From Planctomycetota bacterium (lineage in GTDB: Bacteria; Planctomycetota; UBA1135; GCA-002686595): DNA of 64,000 nt. Below are positions 22,847-32,353 of the stretch, in pieces. The stretch's first letter is position 1, and each line of letters starts with the position of its first letter. The position numbers and the translations under genes were made by a program. A model generated the notes under the pieces. The model was not told the origin of the DNA. It saw nothing but the letters and a program-made list of their open reading frames with translations, and did no database searches. Location of the stretch: contig NZBA01000050.1 in the NCBI GenBank assembly GCA_002686265.1, positions 372,001-436,000 of the forward strand. The letters are read 5' to 3'.

Positions 22847-24357
22847 GCCTCAACGCCCGGCAGATCGGGGAGCTGGTCGCCGAGCTGGCCCCCTTGTTGT
22901 CCGGGGCCGAGTTGCGAGACGTCCACCCGCTCCCGCCGCGCGACCTGCTGCTGGTCTTCGCGGAGTGCGATGATCCCGCGCGCGTCCTGCGCCTGCGCCT
23001 GGCTGCCGACCCCGACGCCTCGCGTCTGCACTTGCAGCACGGGCGCGTGCGGCGCTCGGCCGGGGGCCCGCTCTGCCCGTTCTTCAGGCGCCTGATCGAC
23101 GAGCTACCCGGCCGCTCCTTGCGCCGCCTCCAACAGGTACGCGGCGACCGCTTGGTGCTCCTGGAGTTCTCCGGCGGCGGTGAACGCCGAGCCCTCCTCG
23201 CCGAGCTGACGGGCCGCCACGCCAACCTGCTCCTGCTCGGCCCGCGCGACGAGTTGGTCGACCTGCTGGTCCCGGCTCCCTCGCGCAAGGGCGACCCGCG
23301 CCTGATCGTCGGGCGCCCGTGGCGCGCTCCCCCCGGCAGCCCGCCAATCGAGAAGTCCCTCGCGACCGTAGCCCAGGCCCTGCCGGCCGTCGCCGAGGCC
23401 GCCCTCCCCGAGCGCGCGCCGCTCTCTTGGCTGGTCGAGGCTCACTTCCTGCCCCAGGTCGCCGAGCGCGAGCGCGATCGGGCGCGACGCACCCTCGTCC
23501 GCCGCATCGAACGCAAGCTCGACCGCGCCCGCTCCCTCGCGCGCGGCCTCGCCCGGCGCGTCGCGGCCTGCGAGACGGCCGAGCGAGTGCGCCAGGACGG
23601 AGAGTTGCTCCTCGCCCACCTCGCACGCCTGCGGCGCGGCTTGGACTCGGTCGAGCTCGAGGACCTCTACAGCGACGGCTCGCCCTCGCGCCGCATCCCC
23701 CTCGACCCGCGCCTCGATCCCCAGGGCAACGCCCAACGCTTCTTCGACCGAGCGCGCAAGCTCGAACGCTCGCGGGCCGAGCTACCGGAGGAGGTGACGC
23801 GCGTCGAGCAGCGCATCGCTGACCTCGAGGAGCTGCGCGCGCGCGCCGAGGACACGTGCGAGGACGCCGCCGCCCTCGACGCCGTGGGCGTCGAGGCAGG
23901 CCTGCTCGACGCGCCGCAGCAGGCCGATCCGCGCAAGCGCCCGCCCCCCGCGCCACGCCTGCCCTACCGCACCTTCACCGGTTGCGCCGGATCGGAGATC
24001 CGCGTCGGCCGCAGCGCGCGCGACAACGATGCCCTGACCTTCCGCCACTGCCGTGGAAACGACCTGTGGCTGCACACCGCCGAGGCCCCCGGCAGCCACG
24101 TCGTTCTGCGCACCGCGCGCGGCGTGGAGCCCGATCCCGAGGAGGTGCTCGACGCCGCCCACCTCGCCGTGCACTTCTCCCCCCTGCGCGGGGCCGGGCG
24201 CGCCGACATCCACGTGGCGCGCCGCAAGCAGGTCCACAAACCCCGCGGTGCCCCGGCGGGCCTGGTTACCCTCTCGGGCGGCCGAAACCTGGCCGTGCGC
24301 GTGCAACCGCACCGGCTCGAGCGTCTATTGTCGCCCGACCGCACCGCGAAGGACTAA
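22843..24357 (+). CDS. NFACT family protein (RqcH/Rqc2/FbpA-like), probable CTG start
   Basis: 504 residues. The N-terminal NFACT-N domain begins SLNARQIGELVAELAPLL. A central Arg/Glu-rich helical hairpin or coiled coil spans about 195-330. The C-terminal NFACT-R (DUF814) domain contains RSARDNDALTF, GNDLWLHTAEAPGSHVVLR and KQVHKPRGAPAGLVTL. Bacterial members bind obstructed 50S subunits and recruit Ala-tRNA for C-terminal Ala tailing. It is somewhat shorter than B. subtilis RqcH. CTG at 22843 overlaps the ndk TGA (CTGA) and has GGAAGAG just upstream. It gives the expected N terminus; TTG at 22813 or GTG at 22792 are alternatives inside ndk. Confidence 0.88.
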   Translation: MSLNARQIGELVAELAPLLSGAELRDVHPLPPRDLLLVFAECDDPARVLRLRLAADPDASRLHLQHGRVRRSAGGPLCPFFRRLIDELPGRSLRRLQQVRGDRLVLLEFSGGGERRALLAELTGRHANLLLLGPRDELVDLLVPAPSRKGDPRLIVGRPWRAPPGSPPIEKSLATVAQALPAVAEAALPERAPLSWLVEAHFLPQVAERERDRARRTLVRRIERKLDRARSLARGLARRVAACETAERVRQDGELLLAHLARLRRGLDSVELEDLYSDGSPSRRIPLDPRLDPQGNAQRFFDRARKLERSRAELPEEVTRVEQRIADLEELRARAEDTCEDAAALDAVGVEAGLLDAPQQADPRKRPPPAPRLPYRTFTGCAGSEIRVGRSARDNDALTFRHCRGNDLWLHTAEAPGSHVVLRTARGVEPDPEEVLDAAHLAVHFSPLRGAGRADIHVARRKQVHKPRGAPAGLVTLSGGRNLAVRVQPHRLERLLSPDRTAKD

Positions 24358-24368
24358 CCTGACCCCAC

Positions 24369-25367
24369 ATGGACGCCCCTCGAAGACGACACTCACTCGC
24401 CACCGGCCTGCTCTGCGCGGCGCTCTCCACCACCGCCTGCAACAGCACCAAGCCCACCGAGGCCGAGCTCGACCGGCAACTCGAGATCCACACCGAATCC
24501 ACCATCGGTTACCTGGACATGGGCGAGATCGACCGCGCGATCGACCAGGCCCTACGCGGGCTGAGCCTGGCTCCCGAGGATTTCAGGCTGCGCTTGTTCC
24601 TCGGGCGCGCGCTGCAGAAACGCGGGCCGGTAGAGGATCTGCTGCAGGCGGAGCGGGTCTTCCGCGACCTCTCGCCCAGCGAGGACTTCCGCGTCTCCCT
24701 TGGTCTAGCCGAAGTCCTCGAGCGAAAGGGTCTGGCCCTGGACGAGTCGGCCCGCGGGGTGGCCCCCGGCCGCCACGCGAGCGGCGCCGACCAGGCGGCG
24801 ACCAGCCGGAGCCTGGACCGCGACGCACACGTGGCCTGGGACGAATCCCTGATGGCCTACGAGCGCGCCCTCTCCCTGCGCCCCAACGACCACCCGGCGA
24901 TGACCGGCGCCCTGCGGGTCGCGAGCTTGCGCGGCGACCACGAAGCCAGCCTGAGCTGGACCGAGGCGATCCTGTCCAGCACGAGCGCCGACCGGGCCTT
25001 CTGGCGCTCCCAGCTCGAGCGCCCCGAGCTCTCGGCTCGCGACGAGCAGAGCGCCCGCGACAACCTGGCCGACCTCGACGAGCTCGAGGTGGCCGTGCAG
25101 CTGCATGCGGCGACGACCCTGGTGCTGATGGAGCGCAAGCCCGACGCGGTCGAGCGCCTCGGACGCGCCTGCGCCCTCGTCCCGGATCTGGCCGCGCTCC
25201 ACAGCCGCCGCGCGCAGCTCTTGGTCGAGCTCGGTCGCTACGAGGAGGGCCTGGCGGAGATCGACGAGTACCTGCGCTTGGCCGAAGGCCTGCCCTTCGA
25301 GCACCCCGACATCCGCCGCGCCTACAACCTGCAGCAGGTCTGCCGCAGCTCCCTGGCCGGGCCCTGA
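24369..25367 (+). CDS. TPR-repeat lipoprotein or exported protein
   Basis: 332 residues with an N-terminal signal-like segment ending at Cys24 (STTAC, a weak lipobox) and several TPR-like helical pairs. One is at about 45-80 (GYLDMGEIDRAIDQALRGLSLAPEDFRL), one at about 160-185, and others at about 235-305 (LVELGRYEEGLAEIDEYLRL). TPR proteins scaffold protein-protein contacts; no partner can be named. It follows the NFACT gene by 11 bp on the same strand and converges on the PDZ gene. The repeated Asp/Glu/Arg helices are convincing, while lipidation is uncertain. Confidence 0.75.
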   Translation: MDAPRRRHSLATGLLCAALSTTACNSTKPTEAELDRQLEIHTESTIGYLDMGEIDRAIDQALRGLSLAPEDFRLRLFLGRALQKRGPVEDLLQAERVFRDLSPSEDFRVSLGLAEVLERKGLALDESARGVAPGRHASGADQAATSRSLDRDAHVAWDESLMAYERALSLRPNDHPAMTGALRVASLRGDHEASLSWTEAILSSTSADRAFWRSQLERPELSARDEQSARDNLADLDELEVAVQLHAATTLVLMERKPDAVERLGRACALVPDLAALHSRRAQLLVELGRYEEGLAEIDEYLRLAEGLPFEHPDIRRAYNLQQVCRSSLAGP

Positions 25368-25486
25368 GCTCGACCGTCCGGCAGCCCGTCGAGGATGAGG
25401 CGTGGCGAGACGTGGACTTCCTCGTCGCCGCGAGGAGAGCCCGGTCGCGGTCGAGCGCTTCTCAACGGGTTGCTGGGGCCCCTGGC

Positions 25487-26647
25487 TCAGTCGGAATCGT
25501 CCGGACGCCAGGTCAGCACTCGCCTCCCGCCGCGGCAGTCGGCCACCTCGACCACCAACGGCTCGCCGGCGGTGCGCTCGCCCATCAGGCAACTGATCTC
25601 CGCGGGAGCGCAGATCGCTCGGCCGTCGAGGGTCACCAAGACATCGCCGCGCCGTAGTCCGAGCTCGTCGGCGATCGTGCCCGGGACGACGCGCCGGACC
25701 AGAATCCCGCAGTCGGGGGCGACGCAGCAGGCCGCGCGCTCCTCGGCCGTGGGCGCGCCGCACTCGATCCCCAGAATGTCGGTCGGCAACTTGCCGGCCG
25801 TCCCTCGGTGGCCCGGTTCGAGGGCCCGACGCCAGCCGAGGGGATCGATCCGCAGGCGCACAGGCCCGTCCATCCAGCGCAGGCTGGTGCCCGAACCGAA
25901 GGGCTGTAACGCCATGTCCGCCAGGCCGGGGATCTCGTCCGCGAGATGCGGATTCGCCTCCAGGATCAGGTTCAGGCAGGGTGCCTCGTACTCCCGCGTG
26001 TTCCCGTCCTCCGTCACGAGCAGGCGGACGCCGTCTGGGCGCACCTCGACGCTGTAGCTGCGGCGGCTGCCGCCCGCACCCGCCTGCGGGAGCAGGCTCA
26101 GGTGGCGCGGGCTGACCAGGCTCAGGCCGCCGCCCCCGTCGAACACGCCCGCCAACAACCCCTCGATCGAGCGCAGGCGCCCGGTCAGGTCATCGCCGCC
26201 GGGGACGAGGGGATCGATGAGCGGTCCGGCGGCTTGCCAGCCGCTGAGCGGGGCGCGGTCGAGCTCGCGCAGGGCCAGGCGCGCGGTCCAGGCCAACTCG
26301 GGCTCGGCCGTGCTGCAGGACCAGACAGCCAGGGCGCTCCGGGCGGCGGCGCAGGTGCGCGCCTCGGTGAGAAGGGCCTCGAAGGCCGCTTCGCGCAGGT
26401 CGAGGTCCGGCTGGCCGAGGCGCCGCTTCCAGTCCGCGACACCGAAGCCATTGCCGTGGGCAAGAGGCTCCGTGGCCGCGCGCAGGCGGCTGCTGCGCGC
26501 GTCGGCGGGTTCCTGTCCTTGCACGTCCCGCGGCTGAGCCCCCGGCACCCACGAGCCGGCGGCCAGCAGGACGGCGAACAGGGCACCGCAGGCCGTATGG
26601 CCGGCGGCGGGCAAGAAGAGCCGGCGAAGGTGGGGTGCGCGCTGCAT
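25487..26647 (-). CDS. Exported PDZ-domain protein
   Basis: 386 residues. An N-terminal hydrophobic segment (about 12-36) suggests export to the periplasm. The middle (about 60-300) is unrecognised. The C terminus (about 298-375) is a PDZ domain with the signature ILVRRVVPGTIADELGLRRGDVLVTLDG. No protease catalytic domain is visible, so this is not DegP-like; the PDZ may bind C-terminal peptides as an adaptor. It starts 19 bp after the anti-sigma gene, which points to a shared operon and a role in envelope sensing. This is inference from context. Confidence 0.7.
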   Translation of the reverse strand: MQRAPHLRRLFLPAAGHTACGALFAVLLAAGSWVPGAQPRDVQGQEPADARSSRLRAATEPLAHGNGFGVADWKRRLGQPDLDLREAAFEALLTEARTCAAARSALAVWSCSTAEPELAWTARLALRELDRAPLSGWQAAGPLIDPLVPGGDDLTGRLRSIEGLLAGVFDGGGGLSLVSPRHLSLLPQAGAGGSRRSYSVEVRPDGVRLLVTEDGNTREYEAPCLNLILEANPHLADEIPGLADMALQPFGSGTSLRWMDGPVRLRIDPLGWRRALEPGHRGTAGKLPTDILGIECGAPTAEERAACCVAPDCGILVRRVVPGTIADELGLRRGDVLVTLDGRAICAPAEISCLMGERTAGEPLVVEVADCRGGRRVLTWRPDDSD

Positions 26648-26665
26648 CGGCGGTCCTCGGGGGGT

Positions 26666-27322
26666 TCAGCGGATCCGTGGCGGCAAGATGAGGTGTCCGG
26701 CGGAGCTCGCGGCGGAGGCTCCGCCCGTCAAGGTCCCCGCCGGGCCCGTGGGAATGCTCTCTCCGCCGCCGGGCGCCTCTGCGGAGGGGTCGGAGGCGAG
26801 AGAGACAGCCCCGAATGAAACCGCCCGATCGGCCAGGCGCGCGCCGGTCTCCACCGGTCGCAGGGCGACCGAGCTAGCGGTTCCCTCACCCGTCGAGGGT
26901 CGCGCGCCGGCGTCCGGCGCACCGGGGCCGGACGCCGTGCCGAGGCCACCGCCGGGATTCGGGCCGAAGAAGTCCGACTGGTCCAGCCGCGACCCCACCC
27001 ACACCCCGCCGACGGCGAGCAGCAGGGCGGCCGCGGCGGCGGTCGCGAACCGGCGCGCGGAGGTGCGCGGGACTGTGGCCAGGCGCCCCTCGCCCGCCAG
27101 TTCTGCCCGCAAGGCGGGCCAGGCGTCCGTCGTCGGGCCGGGGGCGTCCTTCACAGAGCGCAGGGCCCTGCGCGCGCCATCCAGGCCCGCCAACTCCACG
27201 CGGCAGGCGCCGCAGGACTCGAGGTGCTCCGCCAGCGCTTCGAGGGCGGACAGCTCGAGGTCCGCGCCCACAAAGAGCGGCAGCTCGCCGCGCACTTGGG
27301 TACAGGTGAGAGGTTGTTCCAT
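26666..27322 (-). CDS. Anti-sigma factor with zinc-finger (zf-HC2) domain
   Basis: 218 residues. An N-terminal ZAS-type domain has Cys7 and the HxxxCxxC motif (His33, Cys37, Cys40). A membrane helix follows at about 91-110, then a long Gly/Pro/Ala/Ser-rich outer domain with no recognised fold. This is the layout of membrane anti-sigma factors that hold an ECF sigma at the membrane until a signal triggers release or proteolysis. It starts 22 bp after the sigma gene and is surely its partner. Confidence 0.88.
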   Translation of the reverse strand: MEQPLTCTQVRGELPLFVGADLELSALEALAEHLESCGACRVELAGLDGARRALRSVKDAPGPTTDAWPALRAELAGEGRLATVPRTSARRFATAAAAALLLAVGGVWVGSRLDQSDFFGPNPGGGLGTASGPGAPDAGARPSTGEGTASSVALRPVETGARLADRAVSFGAVSLASDPSAEAPGGGESIPTGPAGTLTGGASAASSAGHLILPPRIR

Positions 27323-27344
27323 GCGATCGGGTCTCCAGGCCGGT

Positions 27345-28043
27345 TCAGGCTTGGGGCCGCCCTTCGGGAGGTTCTACGGGAGGCTCTACGGGCTCGGGAT
27401 GCGAGCTGTTGGCGGCGCGCGACCCGCGACGCTCCCAAGCCTCTTGGAAGAGTTTTCTGCCCCGGTGCAGACGCCAGCGAACGGTGACGTGGGTGGCCCC
27501 GACGATCTCGGCGATCTCGTTGCAGGGCAGGCCCTCCAGCTCGCGCAAGACGAGAACGGAATGGAAGTGCGGCGCCAGGGTGGCGAGCACGGCGCGCACC
27601 TCGGCCACGGTCTCCTCGCTCTCCATCGCGGCCGCCGGGGCCGGAGCGTCGTGGTCCACCAACTCCAGGTCGGCGTCTTCCTCGTCGGGGGCGCTCGTAC
27701 TCTTGACCGGCCGCCGGCGGCGCAGGTGATCGATGGCCAGGTTGGTCAGGATACGGTACAGCCAGGTGCTGAAGGCGTACTGGAAGTCGAAGCGCTCCAG
27801 GCTGCGAAAGACGCGCAGGAACCCATCCTGCACCAGGTCCCGTGCGTCTTCGTCGCAGGGGACCATGTTGCGCACGACGCGCCAGGCGCGACCCTCATAG
27901 CTGCGCAGGAGCTCCTCGAAGGCCCGCTCGTCCCCCGCCTGGGCGCGCCGGATCAGGACGTGCTCGGGCCCGGACTGAGCCGCCGGGCGGGCCGGAGCCT
28001 GCTCGGAGCGGGGGTCGTCGGTCTTGTCGGGGACGGGGTCCAC
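27345..28043 (-). CDS. RNA polymerase ECF sigma factor (RpoE-like)
   Basis: 232 residues. Region 2 (about 50-118) has DLVQDGFLRVFRSLERFD and FSTWLYRILTNLAIDHLRRR; region 4 (about 155-205) has ELEGLPCNEIAEIVGATHVTVRWRLHRGRKLF for -35 recognition. The linker between them is long and acidic. The C-terminal tail is Pro/Glu-rich (PEPVEPPVEPPEG), an unusual extra. GTG at 28043 is the likely start. It is the first gene of the sigma-anti-sigma-PDZ operon, 119 bp downstream of accA. Confidence 0.92.
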   Translation of the reverse strand: MDPVPDKTDDPRSEQAPARPAAQSGPEHVLIRRAQAGDERAFEELLRSYEGRAWRVVRNMVPCDEDARDLVQDGFLRVFRSLERFDFQYAFSTWLYRILTNLAIDHLRRRRPVKSTSAPDEEDADLELVDHDAPAPAAAMESEETVAEVRAVLATLAPHFHSVLVLRELEGLPCNEIAEIVGATHVTVRWRLHRGRKLFQEAWERRGSRAANSSHPEPVEPPVEPPEGRPQA

Positions 28044-28162
28044 GGGGATCTTGCACGGGTCGGGGCGGGGAGCCTAGCTGGCGGAGGTACGCGCGGCGTA
28101 CACTCGATGTTAGCAGTTACCGCGGTCCTCTCCGGGGCATCGTCCGGCGGGTGACGCCGCCC

Positions 28163-29212
28163 TCAGGGGCAGGCCGGGAAGCGCCCCTCGATAGCTCCGG
28201 CGTGGCGGAACTTCTCACGCCGCAGACGGAGCAGCTCTTCCACCGGCAGCCGCCGCAGGGCGGCCAGCTCGGTCAGGATCGTGCCCCGCACACTCGCCAT
28301 GGCGCTCTCGCGGTTGCGGTGGGCGCCGCCGCGTGGTTCGGGAATGACGCCATCGACGAGCTCGAGGCGCAAGAGGTCGGCGGAAGTCAACCGCAGGGAA
28401 GCGGCGGCGTCGGGAGTCCGCTCGCCGTCCTTCCAGAGGATCGCCGCGCAACCCTCGGGGCTGATGACCGAGTAGTAGGCGTACTCCATCATCAGAACGC
28501 GGTCACCGATACCGATCCCCAGGGCCCCGCCCGAGCCGCCCTCGCCGATGACGATCACCAGGATCGGCACGCGAAGGCCGAACATGGCCAGGATGTTCTC
28601 GGCGATCGCCAGGGCTTGGCCGCGCTCCTCGGCTCCGATCCCCGGGAAGGCGCCGGGGGTGTTGATGAAGGTCACGATCGGCAGGCCGAGCTTCTCCGCC
28701 TGCCGCATCTTGTGCAGGGCCTTGCGATAGCCCTCGGGGTGGGCGCAGCCGAAGTTGCAGGCCAACCGCTCCTTGGTCGTGCGCCCCTTGCGGTGGCCGA
28801 TCAGCATGAAGCGCTCATCGTCGATGCGCGCCAGCCCGGTCAGGATGGCCTGATCGTCGCCAAAGGCGCGGTCGCCGTGGAGCTCGATGAAGTCGTCGAG
28901 AATGTGGTGCACGTAGTCGCTGGCCACCGGCCGCTCGGGGTGGCGCGCGACGCTCACGCGCTCCCAGGGCGAGAGCTCGGAGTAGGTCGTCTCGATGGCC
29001 GCCTCCAGCCGCGCGCGCAGGGCTGCGATCTCGCTCGAGATGTCCAGGCGGGTGCTGCCTGCGAGCTCCTGCAGCTCGGCCAGTTGGCCCTCGAGGTCAC
29101 GGATCGGCCGTTCGAACTCGGGTCCGGTCTCGGAGCTCCGTGGGGAACGCGAAGCCCCCGCCGGGCTTGCGCCGCCTTCGCGCTCGGGTTTCCTGGGGGG
29201 GTCGTCGCTCAC
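28163..29212 (-). CDS. accA: Acetyl-CoA carboxylase carboxyltransferase subunit alpha
   Basis: 349 residues. With AccD it transfers CO2 from biotin carrier protein to acetyl-CoA, the first committed step of fatty-acid synthesis. Core motifs are complete: GDRAFGDDQAI, NTPGAFPGIGAEERGQ, GEGGSGGALGIGIGD and YYSVISPEGCAAILWKD. A roughly 30-residue Ser/Pro/Arg-rich N-terminal extension is extra compared with the 319-residue E. coli protein. It starts at GTG 29212, divergent from purL. accD is not in the window. Confidence 0.95.
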   Translation of the reverse strand: MSDDPPRKPEREGGASPAGASRSPRSSETGPEFERPIRDLEGQLAELQELAGSTRLDISSEIAALRARLEAAIETTYSELSPWERVSVARHPERPVASDYVHHILDDFIELHGDRAFGDDQAILTGLARIDDERFMLIGHRKGRTTKERLACNFGCAHPEGYRKALHKMRQAEKLGLPIVTFINTPGAFPGIGAEERGQALAIAENILAMFGLRVPILVIVIGEGGSGGALGIGIGDRVLMMEYAYYSVISPEGCAAILWKDGERTPDAAASLRLTSADLLRLELVDGVIPEPRGGAHRNRESAMASVRGTILTELAALRRLPVEELLRLRREKFRHAGAIEGRFPACP

Positions 29213-29299
29213 GGTTCGCTCACAGCCTCCATGGCCTCGAGCCCATTTTCGGCGTTCGTCGGCCCCGGCGCAAGCCCCGCCCGATCCTGCCTTCGCGGG

Positions 29300-29327
29300 T
29301 TGGATCGGCCGCCGGGACCGCTATTCT
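29300..29327 (+). promoter_or_regulatory. Candidate promoter of purL-purQ
   Basis: TTGGAT (29300-29305), 16-bp spacer, TATTCT (29322-29327), about 70 bp upstream of the purL ATG. Three of six bases match the -35 consensus and four of six the -10. Weak but well placed in the accA/purL divergent gap. Confidence 0.3.
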
Positions 29328-29398
29328 TGACCTACCGAAGGACATCCCCCGTCGGTGCCCGCGGTCGACCGCCGCCCTCTCCCCGATCCGCGACCGCC

Positions 29399-32353
29399 AT
29401 GCAAGCCTCCACCGAGCCCGAGTCCGCGACCGCCGCCGCCACCCTCCCCGACGCCTGGCGGGTTGAGTGCTTCCGGCGCTCGGTGGCCGACGACCCCGAT
29501 GGCGCGGGCCTGCCCGCCGCAGCCGCGGAGCTGGGCATCGAGGGTCTCGACGACGCCCGCCTCGGCCGCGGGGTGCTCCTGCCGGCCTCCCTCGGGCGCG
29601 AGCACATCGAGCGCATCATCGCCGAGCTGCTCGCCGATCCGCTCCTGGACGAGGTGCGCCTGACGGCCCCCGGCCAACTCCCCGCGATCCCCGCCGGGGT
29701 GCGGCGCGTGCTCGTGGCGCGCAAGCCCGGAGTGATGGACCCGGTGGCCCAGACCATCCGCGAAACCCTGGCGCGCGTGGGTCTGGCGCGGCTCGATCCG
29801 GCCGAGTGCGTCTCGACCTTCCGGGCCTGGGAACTCTCCGGCCCCCTGTCGGACGAGTCCGCCGCCACCCTCGCCCGGCGCGTGCTGGGCAACGAGACGA
29901 TCGAGGACGTGCTCCTCGATGACGAGGGCCTGCACCACGGCCCGCCCGCCGCGGGAGCGCCCCACGGGCGCGTGGAGGTCGCCCTGTGCGAGGCCGAGGA
30001 CGCGCGGCTGGCGCGGATCAGCGACGAGGGCGGTCTGAGCCTGAACCTCGAGGAGATGACGGTCATCCGCGACCACTTCCGAGCCGCGGGGCGCGAACCG
30101 ACGGCCTGCGAGCTGGAGACCCTGGCTCAGACCTGGAGCGAGCACTGCAAGCACAAGACCTTCGCCGGGACGGTGCTCTACTCCTCCCCCGGCCAGCCCG
30201 TGCGGCGCTTCGAGAACCTCCTGGAGGAGACGATCAAGCGCGCGACCGAGGAGCTCGACCGGCCCTGGTGCGTGAGCGTCTTCCACGACAACGCCGGCAT
30301 CATCGCCTTCGACGGCGACTGGGACGTCAGCTTCAAGGTCGAGACCCACAACCACCCCAGCGCCATCGATCCCTACGGCGGCGCGGGGACGGGGATCGGC
30401 GGGGTGATCCGCGACATCCTGGGCGTGGGGCTGGGAGCGCGGCCGATCGCCAACACCGACGCTTTCTTCGTCGGTCCCTCCGACCTGCCGGCCGAGGAGC
30501 TGCCGCGGGGCTGCATGCACCCGCGGCGCATCCTGCGCGGCGTGGTGCGCGGCGTGCGCGACTACGGCAACCGCATGGGGATCCCGACCGTAAACGGCGG
30601 CGTCTGGACGCACCCGGGTTACGTGGCGAACCCGCTCGTCTTCGCCGGCACGATCGGCCTCATCCCGCGTTCCTGCGCGACCAAGAGCGTGGCGGCTGGA
30701 GACTGGATCGTGGTCGCCGGCGGCCGCACGGGGCGCGACGGGATCCACGGGGCGACCTTCTCGTCGGTCGAGCTGCACGAGGAATCGGAGACGGTCTCGA
30801 GCGCGGCGGTGCAGATCGGCGACCCGATCACCGAGAAGCGCGTACTCGACGCCCTGCTCACGGCCCGCGACCGCGGCCTGTACCGGGCGATCACCGACTG
30901 CGGCGCGGGCGGGCTCTCCTCGGCCGTGGGCGAGATGGGCGAGGAGCTCGGCGCGACGGTCGATCTGGAGACGGTCCCGCTCAAGTACCCCGGGCTCACG
31001 CCGGAGGAGATCTGGATCAGCGAGGCGCAGGAGCGGATGGTGATGGCGGTGGGGCCCGAGCGGCTCGAGGCCCTCGTGGAGGTGTTCTCGGCCGAGGGCG
31101 TCGAGACCAGCGTGATCGGGCGATTCGAGGACACCGGCCGCCTGCTCTTGCGCCACGGGGGCGAGGTCACGGGCGAGCTCTCGATGGCCTTCCTACACGG
31201 CGGCACGCCGCGCCCGGTGCGCGAGGCGGTCTGGACGCCGCCGGAGCACCCCGACCCCAGCGTGCCGGCCTGCGCGGACCACGGCCGAACTCTGCTGGAG
31301 TTGCTGGCCATGCCGGACGTCGCCAGCAAGGAGTGGATCGTGCGCCAGTACGATCACGAAGTGCAGGGTTTCTCGGTCCTCAAGCCTCTGGTCGGCGTGC
31401 GCGGGGACGGCCCCGGCGACGGCGCGGTGCTCAAGCCCCTGGTTGACTCTCCCAAGGCCCTGGCCGTCGGCTGCGGAGCGAACCCACGCTACGGCCTGCT
31501 ACACCCCGGGCGCATGGCCGCGGCGGTCATCGACGAGGCCCTGCGCAACGTGGTGTGCGTCGGTGGCGATCCGGAGCACACGGCGATCCTGGACAACTTC
31601 GCCTGGGGCAACTGCGACAAGCCCGACCGCCTCGGGTCCTTGGTGTTGGCGGCGGAGGCTTGTCGCGACGCCGCGCTGGCCTACGGGACGCCGTTCATCT
31701 CGGGCAAGGACAGCCTCAACAACGAGTACCGCGTGGGCGGGCGCGCGATCCCGATCCCCCCCACCCTGCTGATCTCGGCCCTCGCCGTCGTGCCCGACGT
31801 GGCTCGGGTGGTGAGCATGGATCTCAAGCGCGCGGGAAACGGAGTCTGGCTGGTGGGTGCGACGCACGCGGAGCTGGGCGGCTCGCACTACCTCGCGGCC
31901 CGCGGGCTCGAGGGCGGCGTGGTGCCGGCACCGGACTTGGCCACGGCTCCCGGCGTCCTGCGCGCCCTGCACGGCGCCCTGGCCGCGGGCTGTGTGCGCG
32001 CCTGCCACGACCTCTCCGAGGGCGGCCTGGCGGTGGCGGCGGCGGAGATGGCCTTCGCCGGCGAGCTCGGCCTGACTCTCGAACTCTCGGCCGTCGAGGC
32101 GCTCGAGGCTCCTCCCGGCGCGGATCTCGACGCGACCCTGCTCTACTCGGAGTCGACGACGCGCTTCTTGGTGGAGGTCGAGCCCGCCGCCGAGGAGCGC
32201 TGGCTGGCGGCGATGGCCGGCGTGCCTTGCGCGCGGGTCGGGCGCGTGCTGGCCGAACCGCAATTGGAGATCGAGGGTCTGGGCGGCGGGCGTCTGGCGT
32301 GCATCGCCCTCGCGGACCTGCGTGCCGCCCACGGAGGAGGGTTTCAGGGATGA
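29399..32353 (+). CDS. purL: Phosphoribosylformylglycinamidine synthase, large subunit with N-terminal PurS-like region
   Basis: 984 residues. It converts FGAR to FGAM in purine synthesis using ammonia from PurQ. The N-terminal 200 residues look like fused PurS-type modules (RKPGVMDPVAQTIRETLARVGL). Then come the linker/catalytic core with TWSEHCKHKTF, KVETHNHPSAIDPYGGAGTGIGG and a second AIRS-like half (DSPKALAVGCGANPRYG). The C terminus stops without a glutaminase domain, which is supplied by the next gene. This is a layout between the 1,300-residue single-chain PurL and the 730-residue PurL that needs a separate PurS. ATG at 29399; the longer open frame upstream is antisense to accA. Confidence 0.95.
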   Translation: MQASTEPESATAAATLPDAWRVECFRRSVADDPDGAGLPAAAAELGIEGLDDARLGRGVLLPASLGREHIERIIAELLADPLLDEVRLTAPGQLPAIPAGVRRVLVARKPGVMDPVAQTIRETLARVGLARLDPAECVSTFRAWELSGPLSDESAATLARRVLGNETIEDVLLDDEGLHHGPPAAGAPHGRVEVALCEAEDARLARISDEGGLSLNLEEMTVIRDHFRAAGREPTACELETLAQTWSEHCKHKTFAGTVLYSSPGQPVRRFENLLEETIKRATEELDRPWCVSVFHDNAGIIAFDGDWDVSFKVETHNHPSAIDPYGGAGTGIGGVIRDILGVGLGARPIANTDAFFVGPSDLPAEELPRGCMHPRRILRGVVRGVRDYGNRMGIPTVNGGVWTHPGYVANPLVFAGTIGLIPRSCATKSVAAGDWIVVAGGRTGRDGIHGATFSSVELHEESETVSSAAVQIGDPITEKRVLDALLTARDRGLYRAITDCGAGGLSSAVGEMGEELGATVDLETVPLKYPGLTPEEIWISEAQERMVMAVGPERLEALVEVFSAEGVETSVIGRFEDTGRLLLRHGGEVTGELSMAFLHGGTPRPVREAVWTPPEHPDPSVPACADHGRTLLELLAMPDVASKEWIVRQYDHEVQGFSVLKPLVGVRGDGPGDGAVLKPLVDSPKALAVGCGANPRYGLLHPGRMAAAVIDEALRNVVCVGGDPEHTAILDNFAWGNCDKPDRLGSLVLAAEACRDAALAYGTPFISGKDSLNNEYRVGGRAIPIPPTLLISALAVVPDVARVVSMDLKRAGNGVWLVGATHAELGGSHYLAARGLEGGVVPAPDLATAPGVLRALHGALAAGCVRACHDLSEGGLAVAAAEMAFAGELGLTLELSAVEALEAPPGADLDATLLYSESTTRFLVEVEPAAEERWLAAMAGVPCARVGRVLAEPQLEIEGLGGGRLACIALADLRAAHGGGFQG

